Shown: one piece after another, positions 41,200 through 51,373 of the stretch
Layout of the letters: each line of letters starts with the position of its first letter
Position numbering within the stretch: position 1 is the first letter of the stretch
Assembly (NCBI RefSeq): GCF_024652905.1
Contig: NZ_CP102428.1
Location: 1,748,501-1,812,500 of the forward strand
Direction of reading: 5' to 3'
DNA: 64,000 nucleotides
Source of the DNA: Pseudomonas oryzihabitans
GTDB taxonomy: Bacteria > Pseudomonadota > Gammaproteobacteria > Pseudomonadales > Pseudomonadaceae
The notes under the pieces: generated by a model
The model's input: the letters and a program-made list of their open reading frames with translations, nothing else
What the model was told of the DNA's origin: nothing
Database searches by the model: none
Program-made: the position numbers and the translations under genes

Positions 41200-42372
41200 A
41201 TGCCCAGCCAACCCTCCAGTACCGTCGAAAGCATCGAGCTGATAGCGTCCCTGGATTCCGTCGCGGCGCTCCTGCGCGTCGTCTGTGATGTCAGCGGCCT
41301 TGGGGTCGCCACCGTCGCCGAGGTCACCGAGCAGCGCTGGATCGCCTGCGCGGTGGAGGATCGTATCGCCTTCGGCCTACGACCCGGCGCCGAACTGGAT
41401 CTCGAGTCCACTCTGTGCAACCACGTGCGCTCCTCCCACGACGCCGTGATCATCAGCGACGTGACCCGGAACCCCACCTACTGCGATCATCCGGCGCCCA
41501 GCCTCTATGGCTGGAAGAGTTATCTATCGGTCCCGGTATTTCGTCCCAACGGGACCTTCTTCGGGACGCTATGCGCCTTCGATCCCCAGCCCAGGCCGCT
41601 GCTGGAGCAGCGCTCGGTGATCGATACCCTGGACGGTTTCGCCCGTCTGCTGGGTGAATTGCTCGCCCGCGAAGAACAGCGTCGCGAAGAAAGCCCCGGT
41701 GCGCGCGTCGACCGGGATCTGACGCCCTTGCACGACCAATTGCTGGTACTGCTGGAGGAGGATCTGCAGCGCCCGCTGCAGGCGCTGGCTGCGCAGGACC
41801 TGCACGCGGACGCATCCCAGATGCGGCACTGGCACACCGAGGCCCAGCGCCTGGCCGAACGCAGCGGCGTGGCCGCCGACTTCGTCCGCGCGCGCCTGGG
41901 CCATGGCCTGCCCCTGAAACCGGCGTTGGTTGACGGCTTCAATGAACAGCTCCTGGGCTTGTTCGCCACGCTGCAGACGCGCTTTCCCGGGCAGACCTTG
42001 AGCAGCAAATTGCCGGCCTTACCGGCTGCCTTGCGGCTGGATCTGCCGCGGGTGCTGCAGGCGCTGGACGCCGTGCTGGAGCAGGTCGCTTCCCGCAATC
42101 CTTCTGGGGGCAACCTGTTGCTGCGTGGCGCGATCAAGGATCGCTGCTACAGCCTTATCGTGGAAAGCAGCACCGCCGTGGTGGAACCTGGCACCCTGAG
42201 TCAACTGTTCCAGCCGGCGCTGACCAGGGCCGACCTTGCGCAGCCCGCCCGCCTGGACCTGGGCCTCTATCTCGCTCAGGAAATCGCCCGCGGCCATGGC
42301 GGCAGCCTGGTCGCGCGCCTGGAAGCCGGTCACTTGAGATTCCTCCTTACCCTGCCCACTGCTCTGGATTGA
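41200..42372 (+). CDS. GAF-domain protein with degenerate histidine-kinase-like C-terminus
   Basis: The 390-residue soluble protein has an N-terminal GAF domain (about 10-160, with the CNHV and DHPAP segments seen in GAF sensors) and a C-terminal region like a histidine-kinase ATPase. The helical segment shows no clear H-box, and only the G2-like LGLYLAQEIARGHGG is recognisable, without clear N and G1 boxes. It may be an inactive sensor. The start was set at ATG 41200. Its stop overlaps the next gene as TGATG. Confidence 0.75.
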   Translation: MPSQPSSTVESIELIASLDSVAALLRVVCDVSGLGVATVAEVTEQRWIACAVEDRIAFGLRPGAELDLESTLCNHVRSSHDAVIISDVTRNPTYCDHPAPSLYGWKSYLSVPVFRPNGTFFGTLCAFDPQPRPLLEQRSVIDTLDGFARLLGELLAREEQRREESPGARVDRDLTPLHDQLLVLLEEDLQRPLQALAAQDLHADASQMRHWHTEAQRLAERSGVAADFVRARLGHGLPLKPALVDGFNEQLLGLFATLQTRFPGQTLSSKLPALPAALRLDLPRVLQALDAVLEQVASRNPSGGNLLLRGAIKDRCYSLIVESSTAVVEPGTLSQLFQPALTRADLAQPARLDLGLYLAQEIARGHGGSLVARLEAGHLRFLLTLPTALD

Positions 42373-42989
42373 TGCCCTTGCCCTTCCCTTCTCCCCTGCT
42401 GGTGATCCGTCACGGCGAAACCGACTGGAACGCCAGCGGTCGCCTCCAGGGTCGCCAGGACATACCGCTCAACACGCGCGGTCGTGCCCAGGCCGAAGCC
42501 GTGGGCCTGGCCCTGCGCGACCGCCTCGACATCTCTCGCTTCGCCTGCCTGAGCAGTCCGCTGCAACGCGCCAGCGTAACGCTCGATCTGATCCTGGCGC
42601 AGCTGCCAGGCACGCCAAGAAACCTGGGCCGCGATGCGCGCCTGGCGGAAAAGGCCTTTGGCGACTGGGAGGGCCTGGACATGCCCACCATCGCCCAGCG
42701 TTATCCCGAGCAGCACGCCCGCCGCGCCGCCGAGCCCTATACCTTTCGGGTATCCGGTGGCGAAAGCTATGCCGATGCCGCCGAGCGGGTGCGCCCGCTG
42801 CTGGAGGAACTCCAGGGCCCCACCCTGCTGGTGGCCCACGGTGCTCTGATCCGCAGCCTGCTGGTAGCGATCGGCCTGGCCAGTCCGGAGGTGGCGACCC
42901 GGATGGTCATCCACCAGGGCCGCTGGCTGGAGCTCACGGCCGCGGGCTATGAGTGGTACAGCGCCCCAGGCTGGGGCGACCAGCCTTAA
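42372..42989 (+). CDS. Histidine phosphatase family protein (phosphoglycerate-mutase-like)
   Basis: The 205-residue protein has the RHGE motif R13-H14-G15-E16 and a second catalytic histidine in [11 protein letters not shown], as in GpmB/CobC-like phosphatases. The substrate is unknown. The ATG at 42372 overlaps the stop of the GAF gene, so the two are coupled. Its end overlaps the convergent chemoreceptor gene by four bases. Confidence 0.87.
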   Translation: MPLPFPSPLLVIRHGETDWNASGRLQGRQDIPLNTRGRAQAEAVGLALRDRLDISRFACLSSPLQRASVTLDLILAQLPGTPRNLGRDARLAEKAFGDWEGLDMPTIAQRYPEQHARRAAEPYTFRVSGGESYADAAERVRPLLEELQGPTLLVAHGALIRSLLVAIGLASPEVATRMVIHQGRWLELTAAGYEWYSAPGWGDQP

Positions 42990-44299
42990 CTTAGCCGGCG
43001 GGCGAACTGGCTGACCGCGCCCACCACCTGGCGGGCGCCATCCTGGATCTCGGTGATGCGCACCCCGGCGTTGCTGGCCAGGTGCAGCCCCTGCTCCGCC
43101 TGCTGCCGGCTGGCGGCCATGTTGCTGACCGCCGTCTGCGCCAGTTGCTGGTTCTGCTGCACCACCCCGACGATCTCCTCAGTGGCCTTGCTGGTGCGCC
43201 CGGCCAACTGCCGGACTTCGTCCGCCACCACCGCGAAGCCACGCCCCTGCTCACCGGCCCGGGCGGCTTCGATGGCGGCGTTGAGCGCCAGCAGATTGGT
43301 CTGCTCGGCGATGCCGCTGATGGTCTTGACGATGGCGCTGATCACCAGCGACTGCTTGCCGAGGTCTTCGATGCCGTTGGCGGCGACCTGGATCTCGTCG
43401 GCGATGCGGGTCATCACCGCCACGGTGTCCTGCACCACGGCCGCGCCCTGACGCGCGCTTTCGTCGGTGGTCTGGGAGATGTCGAAGGCGACCCGTGCGG
43501 CCTCGGCCACGGCCAGTTCCTGCTCCACCTGCTCGGTGATGACGGTGGCGAACTTGATGACCTTGTACAGCTCGCCGCGGGTGTTGAGGACGGGATTGTA
43601 GGAGGCTTCCAGCCAGACCGTGCGGCCATGGCTGTCGATGCGCTTGAAGCGACTGGCGACGTAGTCGCCACGATTGAGCCGCTCCCAGAAGACGCGATAG
43701 TCAGCGGACTCCGACTCTTCGCGGCTGCAGAACATCCGATGATGCTTGCCGACGATCTGCGCCAGTGAATAACCCATGCCCTGCAGGAAGCGCTCGTTGG
43801 CGGTGAGCACCTCGCCGGACAGGTTGAATTCGATCACCGCGGTGGAACGCAGCAGCGCATTGATGATGCCCGAGTGCTCGGTGGAGGTTTCCACCTGCTC
43901 GGTACGGTCGTAGGCATAACAGCGGATCTGTTTGACCTGGCCCTGGGTGTCGCGCACGGGCGTCCAGATCGCATAGAGCCAGGCGACGCCACCCGTCCCG
44001 CGCAGCAGCCGATAGATGCCACTGGCCTGGCGACCTTCGTTGAAGCTGCGCTTCAGATCGCCATAGCAGACCAACTTCTTCACGTAGTCCGGAATGATGT
44101 CGTCCAGGTTCCGCCCGGTGAGGCTACCCGGTGCGTAACCCAGGCACTGGGCGAAATTGTCATTGAAGTCTTCGATCCGGCCCTGGGCGTCCAGCAGTAG
44201 GCAAAGGGCGTCATTGCAGAACGCCGCGCGCAGCTGACGGTGCTCGGCCAGCTCGGCTTCGAGATCAGCGATACGGCGTTTGAGTGCGGAGTTGAACAT
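42986..44299 (-). CDS. Soluble PAS-containing methyl-accepting chemotaxis protein
   Basis: The 437-residue receptor has no membrane segment. A short coiled-coil start is followed by two PAS domains (about 25-130 and 145-260; the second has GKHHRMFC and FKRIDSHGR) and a signalling domain with the conserved hairpin tip ([20 protein letters not shown]). The layout resembles BdlA-type cytosolic receptors that sense redox or biofilm-dispersal cues. It lies downstream of a triple-CheW gene and a five-PAS receptor on the same strand. Confidence 0.9.
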   Translation of the reverse strand: MFNSALKRRIADLEAELAEHRQLRAAFCNDALCLLLDAQGRIEDFNDNFAQCLGYAPGSLTGRNLDDIIPDYVKKLVCYGDLKRSFNEGRQASGIYRLLRGTGGVAWLYAIWTPVRDTQGQVKQIRCYAYDRTEQVETSTEHSGIINALLRSTAVIEFNLSGEVLTANERFLQGMGYSLAQIVGKHHRMFCSREESESADYRVFWERLNRGDYVASRFKRIDSHGRTVWLEASYNPVLNTRGELYKVIKFATVITEQVEQELAVAEAARVAFDISQTTDESARQGAAVVQDTVAVMTRIADEIQVAANGIEDLGKQSLVISAIVKTISGIAEQTNLLALNAAIEAARAGEQGRGFAVVADEVRQLAGRTSKATEEIVGVVQQNQQLAQTAVSNMAASRQQAEQGLHLASNAGVRITEIQDGARQVVGAVSQFARRLS

Positions 44300-44547
44300 G
44301 GGATCACCCAGGAAAGTTGTGTCTTTCTCTGGTTCGACGCGCCGCGAGATTTCTTGACCAGGTGCTGATGAACGCTGGACGCGGACACGTCAGGAGAAGT
44401 GTCGACGATGCGCTTCGCGTGGTGCCGGCTGGAAAGCGCCACGGGCTCTAGCCTGCCGCTACCGCTTTGATAACGAACTCCACCGAGGTCGACGAAGGCG
44501 CGGGCGATCCGTTACCCGACCGCTCAGCGAAGTGACGAGCGGTCGAG

Positions 44548-46011
44548 TCAAATAGTCGCGGGCCCAGGCTCGGGCACGGCCTGGCGGGCCTGTCGTTCCA
44601 GGCGCTGCACCAGCGCGCCAAGATCGATCAAGGTGGCCTGGCGACTGTTGCCCCCGGTACTTACGCCCACCCAGCTCTGCGCCCGCTGTGCCGGCATCGC
44701 CCCGCCCTCCCCGGGCAATTGCCAGCTGCGCGCCAGGGCATCCGCCCGCAGGTCGGTAAAGGCCTCGATGGCCTCCACCCGCTGTACCACGAAGCCCAGG
44801 CGCTGGCGCTGTCCTTCCACCACGATCACCTGATCGCCCGGACCGGACTCGACCCTCTGCGCACCGGCCAGGGTCCGCAGGCACACCAGGGTGATCTGCT
44901 GGCCCCGGACCTCCATCACCCCCAGCAGCCGCGGATCCCGCTGCCCGAGGCGCAGGTAGCGCGACGGCAGGGGCAAGACCTCGGCCACCTGCTCCAGCGG
45001 GACGGCGAACAGCAATTCGGCGAGAAAGGTAAGACAGGGCTGGCGGCGGACCTGGCGCCGTTCCTCCTGCAACAGATCGCGGTCGGTGCGATAGATCCGC
45101 GCATAGGCGACCGCCGCCGCCTGGCAACCCAGGACCAGGTGATCGATCACGATCGCCGTCTCGCCATCCGCTGCGCTGAAAACCCCGCACAACAGCTCGG
45201 GCTGCTCCAGGCCAAAGCCGAGCAGCGGCGCGCACTGCGCCGGATCCCGTCGCCACATGCCGAGCAGCCGTTCGAAACCGAAGGCCACCCGATACTGACC
45301 CTGGTCGCCCGCCGCCAGCACCAGCAGTTGCTCACGGCGACTGTGCGCGGGCGTGGTCAGCCCCAACAGTGCGGACAGCTCCAGCACCGGCAACGTCTGG
45401 CCGCGTAACTGCACCTGGTGGCGACAGCTGTCGCTGGCGAATTCGCTGGGCGCCAGCTGCGGTCGATCCACCAGTTCCTGCACCACCTCCGCATCCAGGC
45501 AGAGGCGACGTCCGTCGCATTCGAACAGCAGATAGAGCCGCTCGCCATCCTTGCCGGCGCTGGCCCCCTGCCGATGGGCGTGGGGCACGTCGGCGCTGAC
45601 CTCGAAGCCTGGCAAGGCGGCCAGGGCTTCCAGGTCCAGCAGATGGACCAGCCGGCCGCTTTCCGGGCGCAGGTGGACCTGCCCCAGGAGGCGCCCGGGT
45701 GCCCCCTGCAACTGCACGATGGCGTCCGCCGGCAGCCTGAGGATATCCACCACGTTATCGATGGCCAGGCCGAAGCGACCGCCGCCCTGGCGAATCACGG
45801 CGATCCGGCGCTCGCGCTCGACCGGCGGCACCCCCAGCAAGCCATGGCCGTCCACCAGCGGCAGTGGCTGACCGCCCAACTCGAAGAGACCGAGCAGCCA
45901 GGGCACCGGACTCGGATGGGCGGCCAGGCGGTCCGGCCAGGGCACCACGCGTTCCAGGGCCTGGGCGGGCAAGGCGACTTCCAGTTCGCCGATCCGCACG
46001 ACACCCCGCAT
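44548..46011 (-). CDS. Protein with three tandem CheW-like domains
   Basis: The 487-residue soluble protein is made of three successive CheW-type units, roughly 1-145, 155-315 and 325-480. The units repeat CheW-type strand and loop patterns such as GRLVHLLDLEALA, QTLPVLELSALLG and RRLGFVVQRVEAIEAF. CheW couples receptors to CheA; a triple form could bridge several receptors. The ATG at 46011 overlaps the upstream receptor stop (TGATG); an adjacent GTG is the alternative start. There is no CheA nearby. Confidence 0.78.
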   Translation of the reverse strand: MRGVVRIGELEVALPAQALERVVPWPDRLAAHPSPVPWLLGLFELGGQPLPLVDGHGLLGVPPVERERRIAVIRQGGGRFGLAIDNVVDILRLPADAIVQLQGAPGRLLGQVHLRPESGRLVHLLDLEALAALPGFEVSADVPHAHRQGASAGKDGERLYLLFECDGRRLCLDAEVVQELVDRPQLAPSEFASDSCRHQVQLRGQTLPVLELSALLGLTTPAHSRREQLLVLAAGDQGQYRVAFGFERLLGMWRRDPAQCAPLLGFGLEQPELLCGVFSAADGETAIVIDHLVLGCQAAAVAYARIYRTDRDLLQEERRQVRRQPCLTFLAELLFAVPLEQVAEVLPLPSRYLRLGQRDPRLLGVMEVRGQQITLVCLRTLAGAQRVESGPGDQVIVVEGQRQRLGFVVQRVEAIEAFTDLRADALARSWQLPGEGGAMPAQRAQSWVGVSTGGNSRQATLIDLGALVQRLERQARQAVPEPGPATI

Positions 46012-48476
46012 CACGAACGGGTGCCTCCGATGATGGGCGCCACCGTGGTGGCCGCGTCGAGCTCCTGGATCAACTGATTGACCCGCGCCGCATCGTCGAG
46101 CTGGGCGGCGGTGGAGCCGTTGATCGCCTCGATGGACTGTTGGGTCTTGCCCACCCCTTCGGCGATCAGCCCGAAGGCCTCGCCCACGCTGCGCGAGATT
46201 TCGCTGCCCTGGGCGATGCTCTTGACCGATTCCAGGATCAGCTTGTTGATCTCCTTGGTCGCCTGGGACGACTTCTCGGCCAGCTTGCGCACCTCGTCGG
46301 CCACCACCGAGAAGCCCAGGCCATGCTCACCGGCGCGGGCGGCTTCGATGGCCGCGTTGAAGGCCAGCATGTTGGTCTGGTTGGCGATATCGCTGATCAC
46401 CTGGACGATGTCCTGGATGCCACCGGCGGTGGTGCCTATGGCCGCCATGGCGTCCAGCGAGCGCGTCAAGGTCAGGGAGCCGCGCTCCGCTTCCTCCAGC
46501 GTGCGGCGGGCCATGCGGTTGGCGTCATCGGTGGTCTCGGCGATTTGGTTGATGGAGCGGGTCAGGGCGTGCAGCGAGAGATTCATCTGCTCGATCTTCT
46601 GCCGCACATGCTGCTCCATCTCCACCTGCCGGGTGATGTCGGTGGCGAACTTCACCACCTTGTGCACCTGGCCTTCGGCATCGAAGATCGGGTTGTAGGT
46701 GGCCTGGATCCAGATGCGCTGACCGAACTTGCTCAGGCGCATGAAGCGGCCGCCGAACACCTCGCCCTGGGCCAGCCGCGCCCAGAATTCGCGGTACTCG
46801 CTGGAGGCGACGTGGTCGGCCTCGCAGAAGATGCGGTGGTGCTGACCGCGGATCTCCTCCAGGCGATAGCCCAGGGTCGCCAGGAAATTGCGGTTGGCCT
46901 CGAGGATCTTGCCGGTCAGGTCGAATTCGATCACCGCCTGGCCGCGGTCGACGGCCGCCACCTTGCCGGCATAGTCGCTGTTGCGAATCTGGCTTTCGGT
47001 GATGTCCACGGCGAACTTCACCACCTTGCACGGCTTGCCGTCGGCGTCGAAGATGGGGTTGTAGGTGGCCTGGATCCAGATCTCCTCACCCCGGCTGTTG
47101 CGCCTCTTGTACACCCCGGCGTCGAATTCGCCGCGCGCCAACTTATCCCAGAACAATCGGTACTCGGCCGAACGGGCGTAGTCGTCGGAGCAGAAGAGGC
47201 GGTGGTGTTTGCCCACCACCTCGTCGGACTGGTAACCCAGGGCCAGCAGGAAGTTGCGGTTGGCGGTGAGTACCGTGCCGTCGACGGTGAACTCGGCGAT
47301 GGCCTGGGATCGGTCGATGGCCGCCACCTTGCCTTCGTAGTCGCTGTTGCGCAGCTGGCTCTCGGTCACGTCGCTGGCGAACTTGACCACCTTGTAGGGC
47401 TTGCCCTCGGCGTCGAGGATGGGATTGTAGGTGGCCTGGATCCATACCTGGCGGCCGTCGCTGGCGCGTCTCTTGTACAGGCCGGCATCGAAGTCGCCCC
47501 GACCGAGCTTTTCCCAGAACAGGCGATAGCCGGGCGAACGGGCATGCTCGGGTTCGCAGAAGATCCGGTGATGCTTGCCACGTACCTCGTCCAGGCTGTA
47601 ACCCAGGGCGGACAGGAAGTTTTCGTTGGCGGAGAGGATGTTGCCGTGCAGATCGAATTCGATCACCGCCTGGGCGCGGTCGATGGCGGCCATCTTGCCT
47701 TCGAATTCGGCAGCCTGCAGTTGCGCATCGGTGACGTCAGTGGCGAACTTCACCACCTTGTAGGGACGACCGTCGCTGTCGAGGATGGGATTGTAGGTGG
47801 CCTGGATCCAGATCGGCCGGCCATCCCGGCGGATGCGCTTGTAGACCCCGGTATCGAAGAGACCCTGCCCCAGGCGATTCCACAGCAGCGCGTATTCTGG
47901 CGAACGGGCATAGTCGGCCGGGCACATCAGGCTGTGATGGCGGCCGCGCAACTCCTCCAGCGCATAGCCGGTCATGCCGAGGAAATTGTCGTTGGCCCAG
48001 AGCACATTGCCCTGCAGGTCGAATTCGATCACCGCCTGAGAGCGGTGAATGGCAGCGATCTTGCCCTCGTACTCCACCGCCTGCAGGCGACTCTCGGTAA
48101 TGTCGGTGGCGAACTTGATGATACGCTGCGGTCGTCCCTCGGCATCCAGCAGCGGATTGTAGGTCGCGCGGATCCACCTCAAGCTGCCATTCTTATGCTG
48201 GCGCCGATAGACGCCGCTGTGGAACTCGCCGCGCCCCAGGGTCTGCCAGAACTGCTGATAATCCTCGCTCTCCACCACCCCTGGCGGGCAGAACAGACGA
48301 TGATGCCGGCCGCTGACTTCCTCCAGGCGATAACCGAAGGCCTGCAGGAAGTTGTCATTGGCGTGCAGCACCCTGCCTTGCAGATCGAATTCGATCACTG
48401 CCAGGGAACGGTCCAGCGCCTGACGCAAAGCATGATAGGCGGAGGTATCGTCGACAGTGACAGATTCGGAAAACAT
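46011..48476 (-). CDS. Soluble chemoreceptor with five tandem PAS domains
   Basis: The 821-residue cytosolic receptor has five PAS/PAC repeats with an exact-looking period of about 122 residues starting at residue 26, each with [11 protein letters not shown] opening, a G-x-HH-x-x-F/M-C motif, and a YNP-x-L/I-D segment. A signalling domain (about 640-821, [18 protein letters not shown]) follows. There is no membrane segment. It is coupled to the triple-CheW gene. The repeats suggest recent internal duplication and a stacked sensor rod. Confidence 0.9.
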   Translation of the reverse strand: MFSESVTVDDTSAYHALRQALDRSLAVIEFDLQGRVLHANDNFLQAFGYRLEEVSGRHHRLFCPPGVVESEDYQQFWQTLGRGEFHSGVYRRQHKNGSLRWIRATYNPLLDAEGRPQRIIKFATDITESRLQAVEYEGKIAAIHRSQAVIEFDLQGNVLWANDNFLGMTGYALEELRGRHHSLMCPADYARSPEYALLWNRLGQGLFDTGVYKRIRRDGRPIWIQATYNPILDSDGRPYKVVKFATDVTDAQLQAAEFEGKMAAIDRAQAVIEFDLHGNILSANENFLSALGYSLDEVRGKHHRIFCEPEHARSPGYRLFWEKLGRGDFDAGLYKRRASDGRQVWIQATYNPILDAEGKPYKVVKFASDVTESQLRNSDYEGKVAAIDRSQAIAEFTVDGTVLTANRNFLLALGYQSDEVVGKHHRLFCSDDYARSAEYRLFWDKLARGEFDAGVYKRRNSRGEEIWIQATYNPIFDADGKPCKVVKFAVDITESQIRNSDYAGKVAAVDRGQAVIEFDLTGKILEANRNFLATLGYRLEEIRGQHHRIFCEADHVASSEYREFWARLAQGEVFGGRFMRLSKFGQRIWIQATYNPIFDAEGQVHKVVKFATDITRQVEMEQHVRQKIEQMNLSLHALTRSINQIAETTDDANRMARRTLEEAERGSLTLTRSLDAMAAIGTTAGGIQDIVQVISDIANQTNMLAFNAAIEAARAGEHGLGFSVVADEVRKLAEKSSQATKEINKLILESVKSIAQGSEISRSVGEAFGLIAEGVGKTQQSIEAINGSTAAQLDDAARVNQLIQELDAATTVAPIIGGTRS

Positions 48477-48620
48477 GGGCAGCTCCAGGAAGGGGACTCG
48501 ACAATCAGGCTATCGGCAATCGCGATAACAAATTGAACGCTGCCTATCCTAGAACTGTTTTCCGCTGGTGGAATCGCCAATGGTCGTCCGACGAACGACT
48601 CCCATGCTGGCCAGACGCCT

Positions 48621-49406
48621 TCAGACCACCAGCTTGGTGCCTATGACCAATAGCATGACCGCCAGACAGGGCCGCAGCACGCCATCGGGTACCCTCCCCG
48701 ACAGGTGACTGCCCAGGAAGATGCCTGGCAGTGAGCCCAACAGCAGAAAACCCAGCACATGCCAGTCCAGGTTGCCCAGGCCGGCGTGGCCAAGCCCTGC
48801 CACCAGGGTCAGGGGCACCGCATGGGCGATCTCGGTGCCGACCAGGCGCCGAGTCGCCATCAGCGGATAGAGCAGGAACAGCGCCACCGTGCCCAGGGCG
48901 CCGGCGCCGATGGAGGTCAGGGTCACCATGAAGCCCAGCACCGCACCGGTCAGCACCGTGAGGGCATTGAGACGCCCCGTACTCAGGTGAAATCGGTCAC
49001 CGGCATGCCGGCTGGCGAAGGCGAAAATCTGTTGCTTGAACAGGATGGCCAGGGCGGTCAGCAGCAGCACGATACCGAGGGCATGCTTGATGAGCGCATT
49101 GGTGGCGTGTTGGTCACCCGGGAGCAAAGCCAGCGCGAGGAGTGTGAGAGCCGCAGCGGGTACGCTGCCAGCGGCCAGCCAGCCGGTCACCGTCCAATCG
49201 ATGTTGCGATTACGTTGATGGACGAAGACGCCGCCCGCCTTGGTGATGGCGGCATAGAGCAGATCGGTGCCCACGGCCGCGGCCGGGTTGATGCCGAACC
49301 AGAGCAGAATGGGCGTCATCAGCGACCCACCGCCTACCCCTGTCATACCCACGATGAAACCTACCACCAGCCCCGCGATCACGAAGCCCATTGCCCCAAC
49401 TTCCAT
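48621..49406 (-). CDS. TauE/SafE-family sulfite/anion exporter
   Basis: The 261-residue inner-membrane protein has about eight hydrophobic segments and the family hallmarks GFIVGMTGVGGGSLMTP and TSIGAGALGTV in the two repeated halves. Members export sulfite, sulfoacetate or related sulfur compounds. The start was placed at ATG 49406 behind GGGGCTGTA; longer frames add a polar tail. The gene stands alone. Confidence 0.87.
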   Translation of the reverse strand: MEVGAMGFVIAGLVVGFIVGMTGVGGGSLMTPILLWFGINPAAAVGTDLLYAAITKAGGVFVHQRNRNIDWTVTGWLAAGSVPAAALTLLALALLPGDQHATNALIKHALGIVLLLTALAILFKQQIFAFASRHAGDRFHLSTGRLNALTVLTGAVLGFMVTLTSIGAGALGTVALFLLYPLMATRRLVGTEIAHAVPLTLVAGLGHAGLGNLDWHVLGFLLLGSLPGIFLGSHLSGRVPDGVLRPCLAVMLLVIGTKLVV

Positions 49407-49524
49407 TACAGCCCCAATTGCCGTTGTCGGCTCATCTTGCGGCCGCACAGGATAACCACTCAGGTTATGCCGGGGTATATTGAAAGAGTCTTTGCTTATA
49501 ACAGCTGGAACTATGAATCAGCCG

Positions 49525-49887
49525 TCATCGTGGGCGACGGGCGTCCAGATAGGCCAGGACTTCCTCATCGCCATAGCCCGCACGTCGCGCATGGGCCTCA
49601 ATGGCCGCGCGGCAAGCGGGATCGGTGATGGTCGCCGGCATAGAGGCGCCGCAGGGCGCCAGTGCGGCCTGGGCCAGGAAGCTGTCCAGATCCTGCTTGT
49701 GTTCGTCAGCGACGGCGTGGGTGCCCGTGGTGGGCGCATGCGCTGCGACTGGCGGCGTGGTGGTCGCCACGACGGCGGGCTCGCTGGCTGTCGAATCGCC
49801 TTTGTGCGTGGTCGCCACCGCAGCCACCACCAGCAGGCCAAAGCCTGCCGTCAACACCAGCAACTTGCGTGTCGAACTTCCGCTCAT
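49525..49887 (-). CDS. Hypothetical exported or membrane-anchored protein, 120 aa
   Basis: The protein has a hydrophobic N-terminal segment (about 8-27, LLVLTAGFGLLVVAAVA) that could be a signal anchor, then a Thr/Ala/Pro-rich stretch and a small helical domain with two cysteines (C79 and C91) at about 60-120. I do not recognise the family. It is monocistronic between the TauE gene and a run of small plus-strand genes. Confidence 0.6.
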   Translation of the reverse strand: MSGSSTRKLLVLTAGFGLLVVAAVATTHKGDSTASEPAVVATTTPPVAAHAPTTGTHAVADEHKQDLDSFLAQAALAPCGASMPATITDPACRAAIEAHARRAGYGDEEVLAYLDARRPR

Positions 49888-50053
49888 GATCTCTTCTTCC
49901 CTCTAAAAAGCTTACCGTCCTGGACCTGAAAGCGACCTGGGCCGCCTAACGTCCGACTTTTGACCAATCGAGTTGGACAATATTTTTCCAGCTTGTGTTC
50001 AGCCCAAGGCGGGTCATGCCACACTCGGCGGCATCAGGAGACAGGAGCGGCTC

Positions 50054-50257
50054 ATGCAGCAGAAGGATTTCGTCGGCCCCCGTTTGCGCCAGCTCAGCGC
50101 CGATCTCTCGCTCGCCGATCGACTGGCCGAGAGCGCTCAAATCGATCTCAACGCCGATCTCAAGCGCCGGGTCCGGGATGACCTCGAACGGGCGCTGCGG
50201 GAGATCGGGCAGCTCAGCGAAGAGCAGACCCTCTGGCTGAACTGGGCGAACACCTAA
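50054..50257 (+). CDS. Small hypothetical protein, 67 aa
   Basis: The 67-residue charged, helical protein (RVRDDLERALREIGQ) has no membrane segment. The start at 50054 lies 7 bases after GGAG, a good ribosome-binding site. No family is recognised. It begins a cluster of three small plus-strand genes before the tRNA operon. Confidence 0.55.
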   Translation: MQQKDFVGPRLRQLSADLSLADRLAESAQIDLNADLKRRVRDDLERALREIGQLSEEQTLWLNWANT

Positions 50258-50333
50258 CCCAGGCACGTCCAACGTCGTCGCGCTGTAACGCGCGGCTGCT
50301 ATCTGTAGCGGCATCCACCCTCTGGAGCCGAGC

Positions 50334-50462
50334 ATGAAAGCGGAATACGAAATCAGTGACGACATCGCCCAGTTCGTCGGCGGCGCCTTGATCAGCCTGG
50401 TATTGCTCAGTGGCGGAGCCATCGGCGGCGCCTGCTTCCTGCTGGCCGAGACGCTTGGTTGA
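50334..50462 (+). CDS. Small membrane protein, 42 aa
   Basis: A 42-codon ORF behind TCTGGAG encodes an acidic N-terminus and one Gly-rich hydrophobic helix (ALISLVLLSGGAIGGACFLL). It is too short for usual gene callers but has a good ribosome-binding site and typical single-pass composition. Confidence 0.5.
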   Translation: MKAEYEISDDIAQFVGGALISLVLLSGGAIGGACFLLAETLG

Positions 50463-50639
50463 CCGCCCGCCGCCTACCCCCTAGCTAGCGTCAGGGCTGC
50501 GCAGCCATTCTTGAGCGAATGCCTGGCCGCCTACCCGGCTGACATCCATTGATTCATAGGCAACTTGCATTGCGCTGAGGGCGCATTACTCTTGAAAGCT
50601 GACAGTAACAATTAGCGCACACAGTTAAGAGGTCGGATC

Positions 50640-50834
50640 ATGCGAACCCAACTGACCCGCTCGATCACCCTGTTCGACGCCCCTCGCCCCCAGGCGCAAG
50701 CCAAAGATGAGTCGGCGGTGCCCGCCGATAACGGTTTTACCGGTCGCACCAACCAGCGGTGGACGGCAACCTTTCTCTGCGGCACCGCCCTGGCGTTCGT
50801 CTTCTGCGCGCCACTGTTCCGGCATCTACACTAG
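50640..50834 (+). CDS. Small membrane protein, 64 aa
   Basis: The 64-residue protein has a polar, Ala/Pro-rich first half and one C-terminal hydrophobic helix (FLCGTALAFVFCAPLF). AGAGG lies 8 bases before the ATG. No family is recognised. It is the third small plus-strand gene in this stretch. Confidence 0.55.
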   Translation: MRTQLTRSITLFDAPRPQAQAKDESAVPADNGFTGRTNQRWTATFLCGTALAFVFCAPLFRHLH

Positions 50835-50909
50835 CTCTGCTGGCCGATAGCAGCTATTCGGGAACGGTGCGCAACCATGGCGTTCCAGCTGCTAGCTGAA
50901 TCGCGGGCA

Positions 50910-50933
50910 CAAAAAAACCGGCGCTGGGCCGGT
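50910..50933 (-). terminator. Terminator of the tRNA operon
   Basis: On the minus strand ACCGGC pairs with GCCGGT and is followed by seven T, 20 bases after the tRNA-Leu 3' end. Confidence 0.9.
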
Positions 50934-50953
50934 CTCTTGCTGTGCATCTTGAA

Positions 50954-51038
50954 TGGTGCGGACGGAGAGACTCGAACTCTCACACCTTGCGGCGCCAGAA
51001 CCTAAATCTGGTGTGTCTACCAATTCCACCACGTCCGC
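50954..51038 (-). tRNA. tRNA-Leu (UAG anticodon)
   Basis: The 85-base gene has a full acceptor stem (GCGGACG/CGTCCGC), a long variable arm typical of tRNA-Leu, the TTCGAGTC loop, and an encoded CCA. The anticodon loop TTTAGGT gives UAG, reading CUN leucine codons. Confidence 0.97.
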
Positions 51039-51053
51039 GAGACGCTTGAAAGA

Positions 51054-51082
51054 CGAACGCCAGACACGAGGTCTGGCGTTCG
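51054..51082 (-). repeat. Perfect 12-bp hairpin between tRNA-His and tRNA-Leu
   Basis: CGAACGCCAGAC and its complement flank ACGAG. It fills the spacer between two tRNA genes and is probably a processing signal in the precursor. Confidence 0.6.
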
Positions 51083-51089
51083 CTGAATA

Positions 51090-51165
51090 TGGGGTGGACG
51101 ATGGGAATCGAACCCACGACACCAGGAGCCACAATCCTGTGCTCTACCAACTGAGCTACGCCCAC
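51090..51165 (-). tRNA. tRNA-His (GUG anticodon)
   Basis: The 76-base gene has the GTGGGCG/CGTCCAC acceptor stem, anticodon GUG in the loop TTGTGGC, discriminator C before an encoded CCA, and a G at position -1 (51166) as tRNA-His requires. Confidence 0.97.
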
Positions 51166-51200
51166 CATATCTTACCTGCTTGCCGTCGCCGAACCGCCAA

Positions 51201-51277
51201 TGGCGCGCCCGGCAGGACTCGAACCTGCGACCATCCGCTTAGAAGGCGGATGCTCTATCCAGCTGAGCTACGGGCGC
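51201..51277 (-). tRNA. tRNA-Arg (UCU anticodon)
   Basis: The 77-base gene has the GCGCCCG acceptor stem, anticodon loop CTTCTAA giving UCU (reading AGA/AGG), a canonical TTCGAGTC loop and an encoded CCA. It is the first gene of the minus-strand tRNA operon. Confidence 0.97.
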
Positions 51278-51373
51278 CTGTTACGGCAGCTGCCCTAGCA
51301 GAGACTTCCTTGGTGAGAAGTCTCTTGCCTGGCCCTTGTCAGTGACTTGGGCTGTGCTCGGCAAGCGGGGCGA

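Noticed and set aside
45864-48536. Open frame of about 890 codons opposite the five-PAS receptor
   Set aside because: Its repeats only mirror the PAS repeats on the coding strand; low-complexity composition typical of antisense frames.
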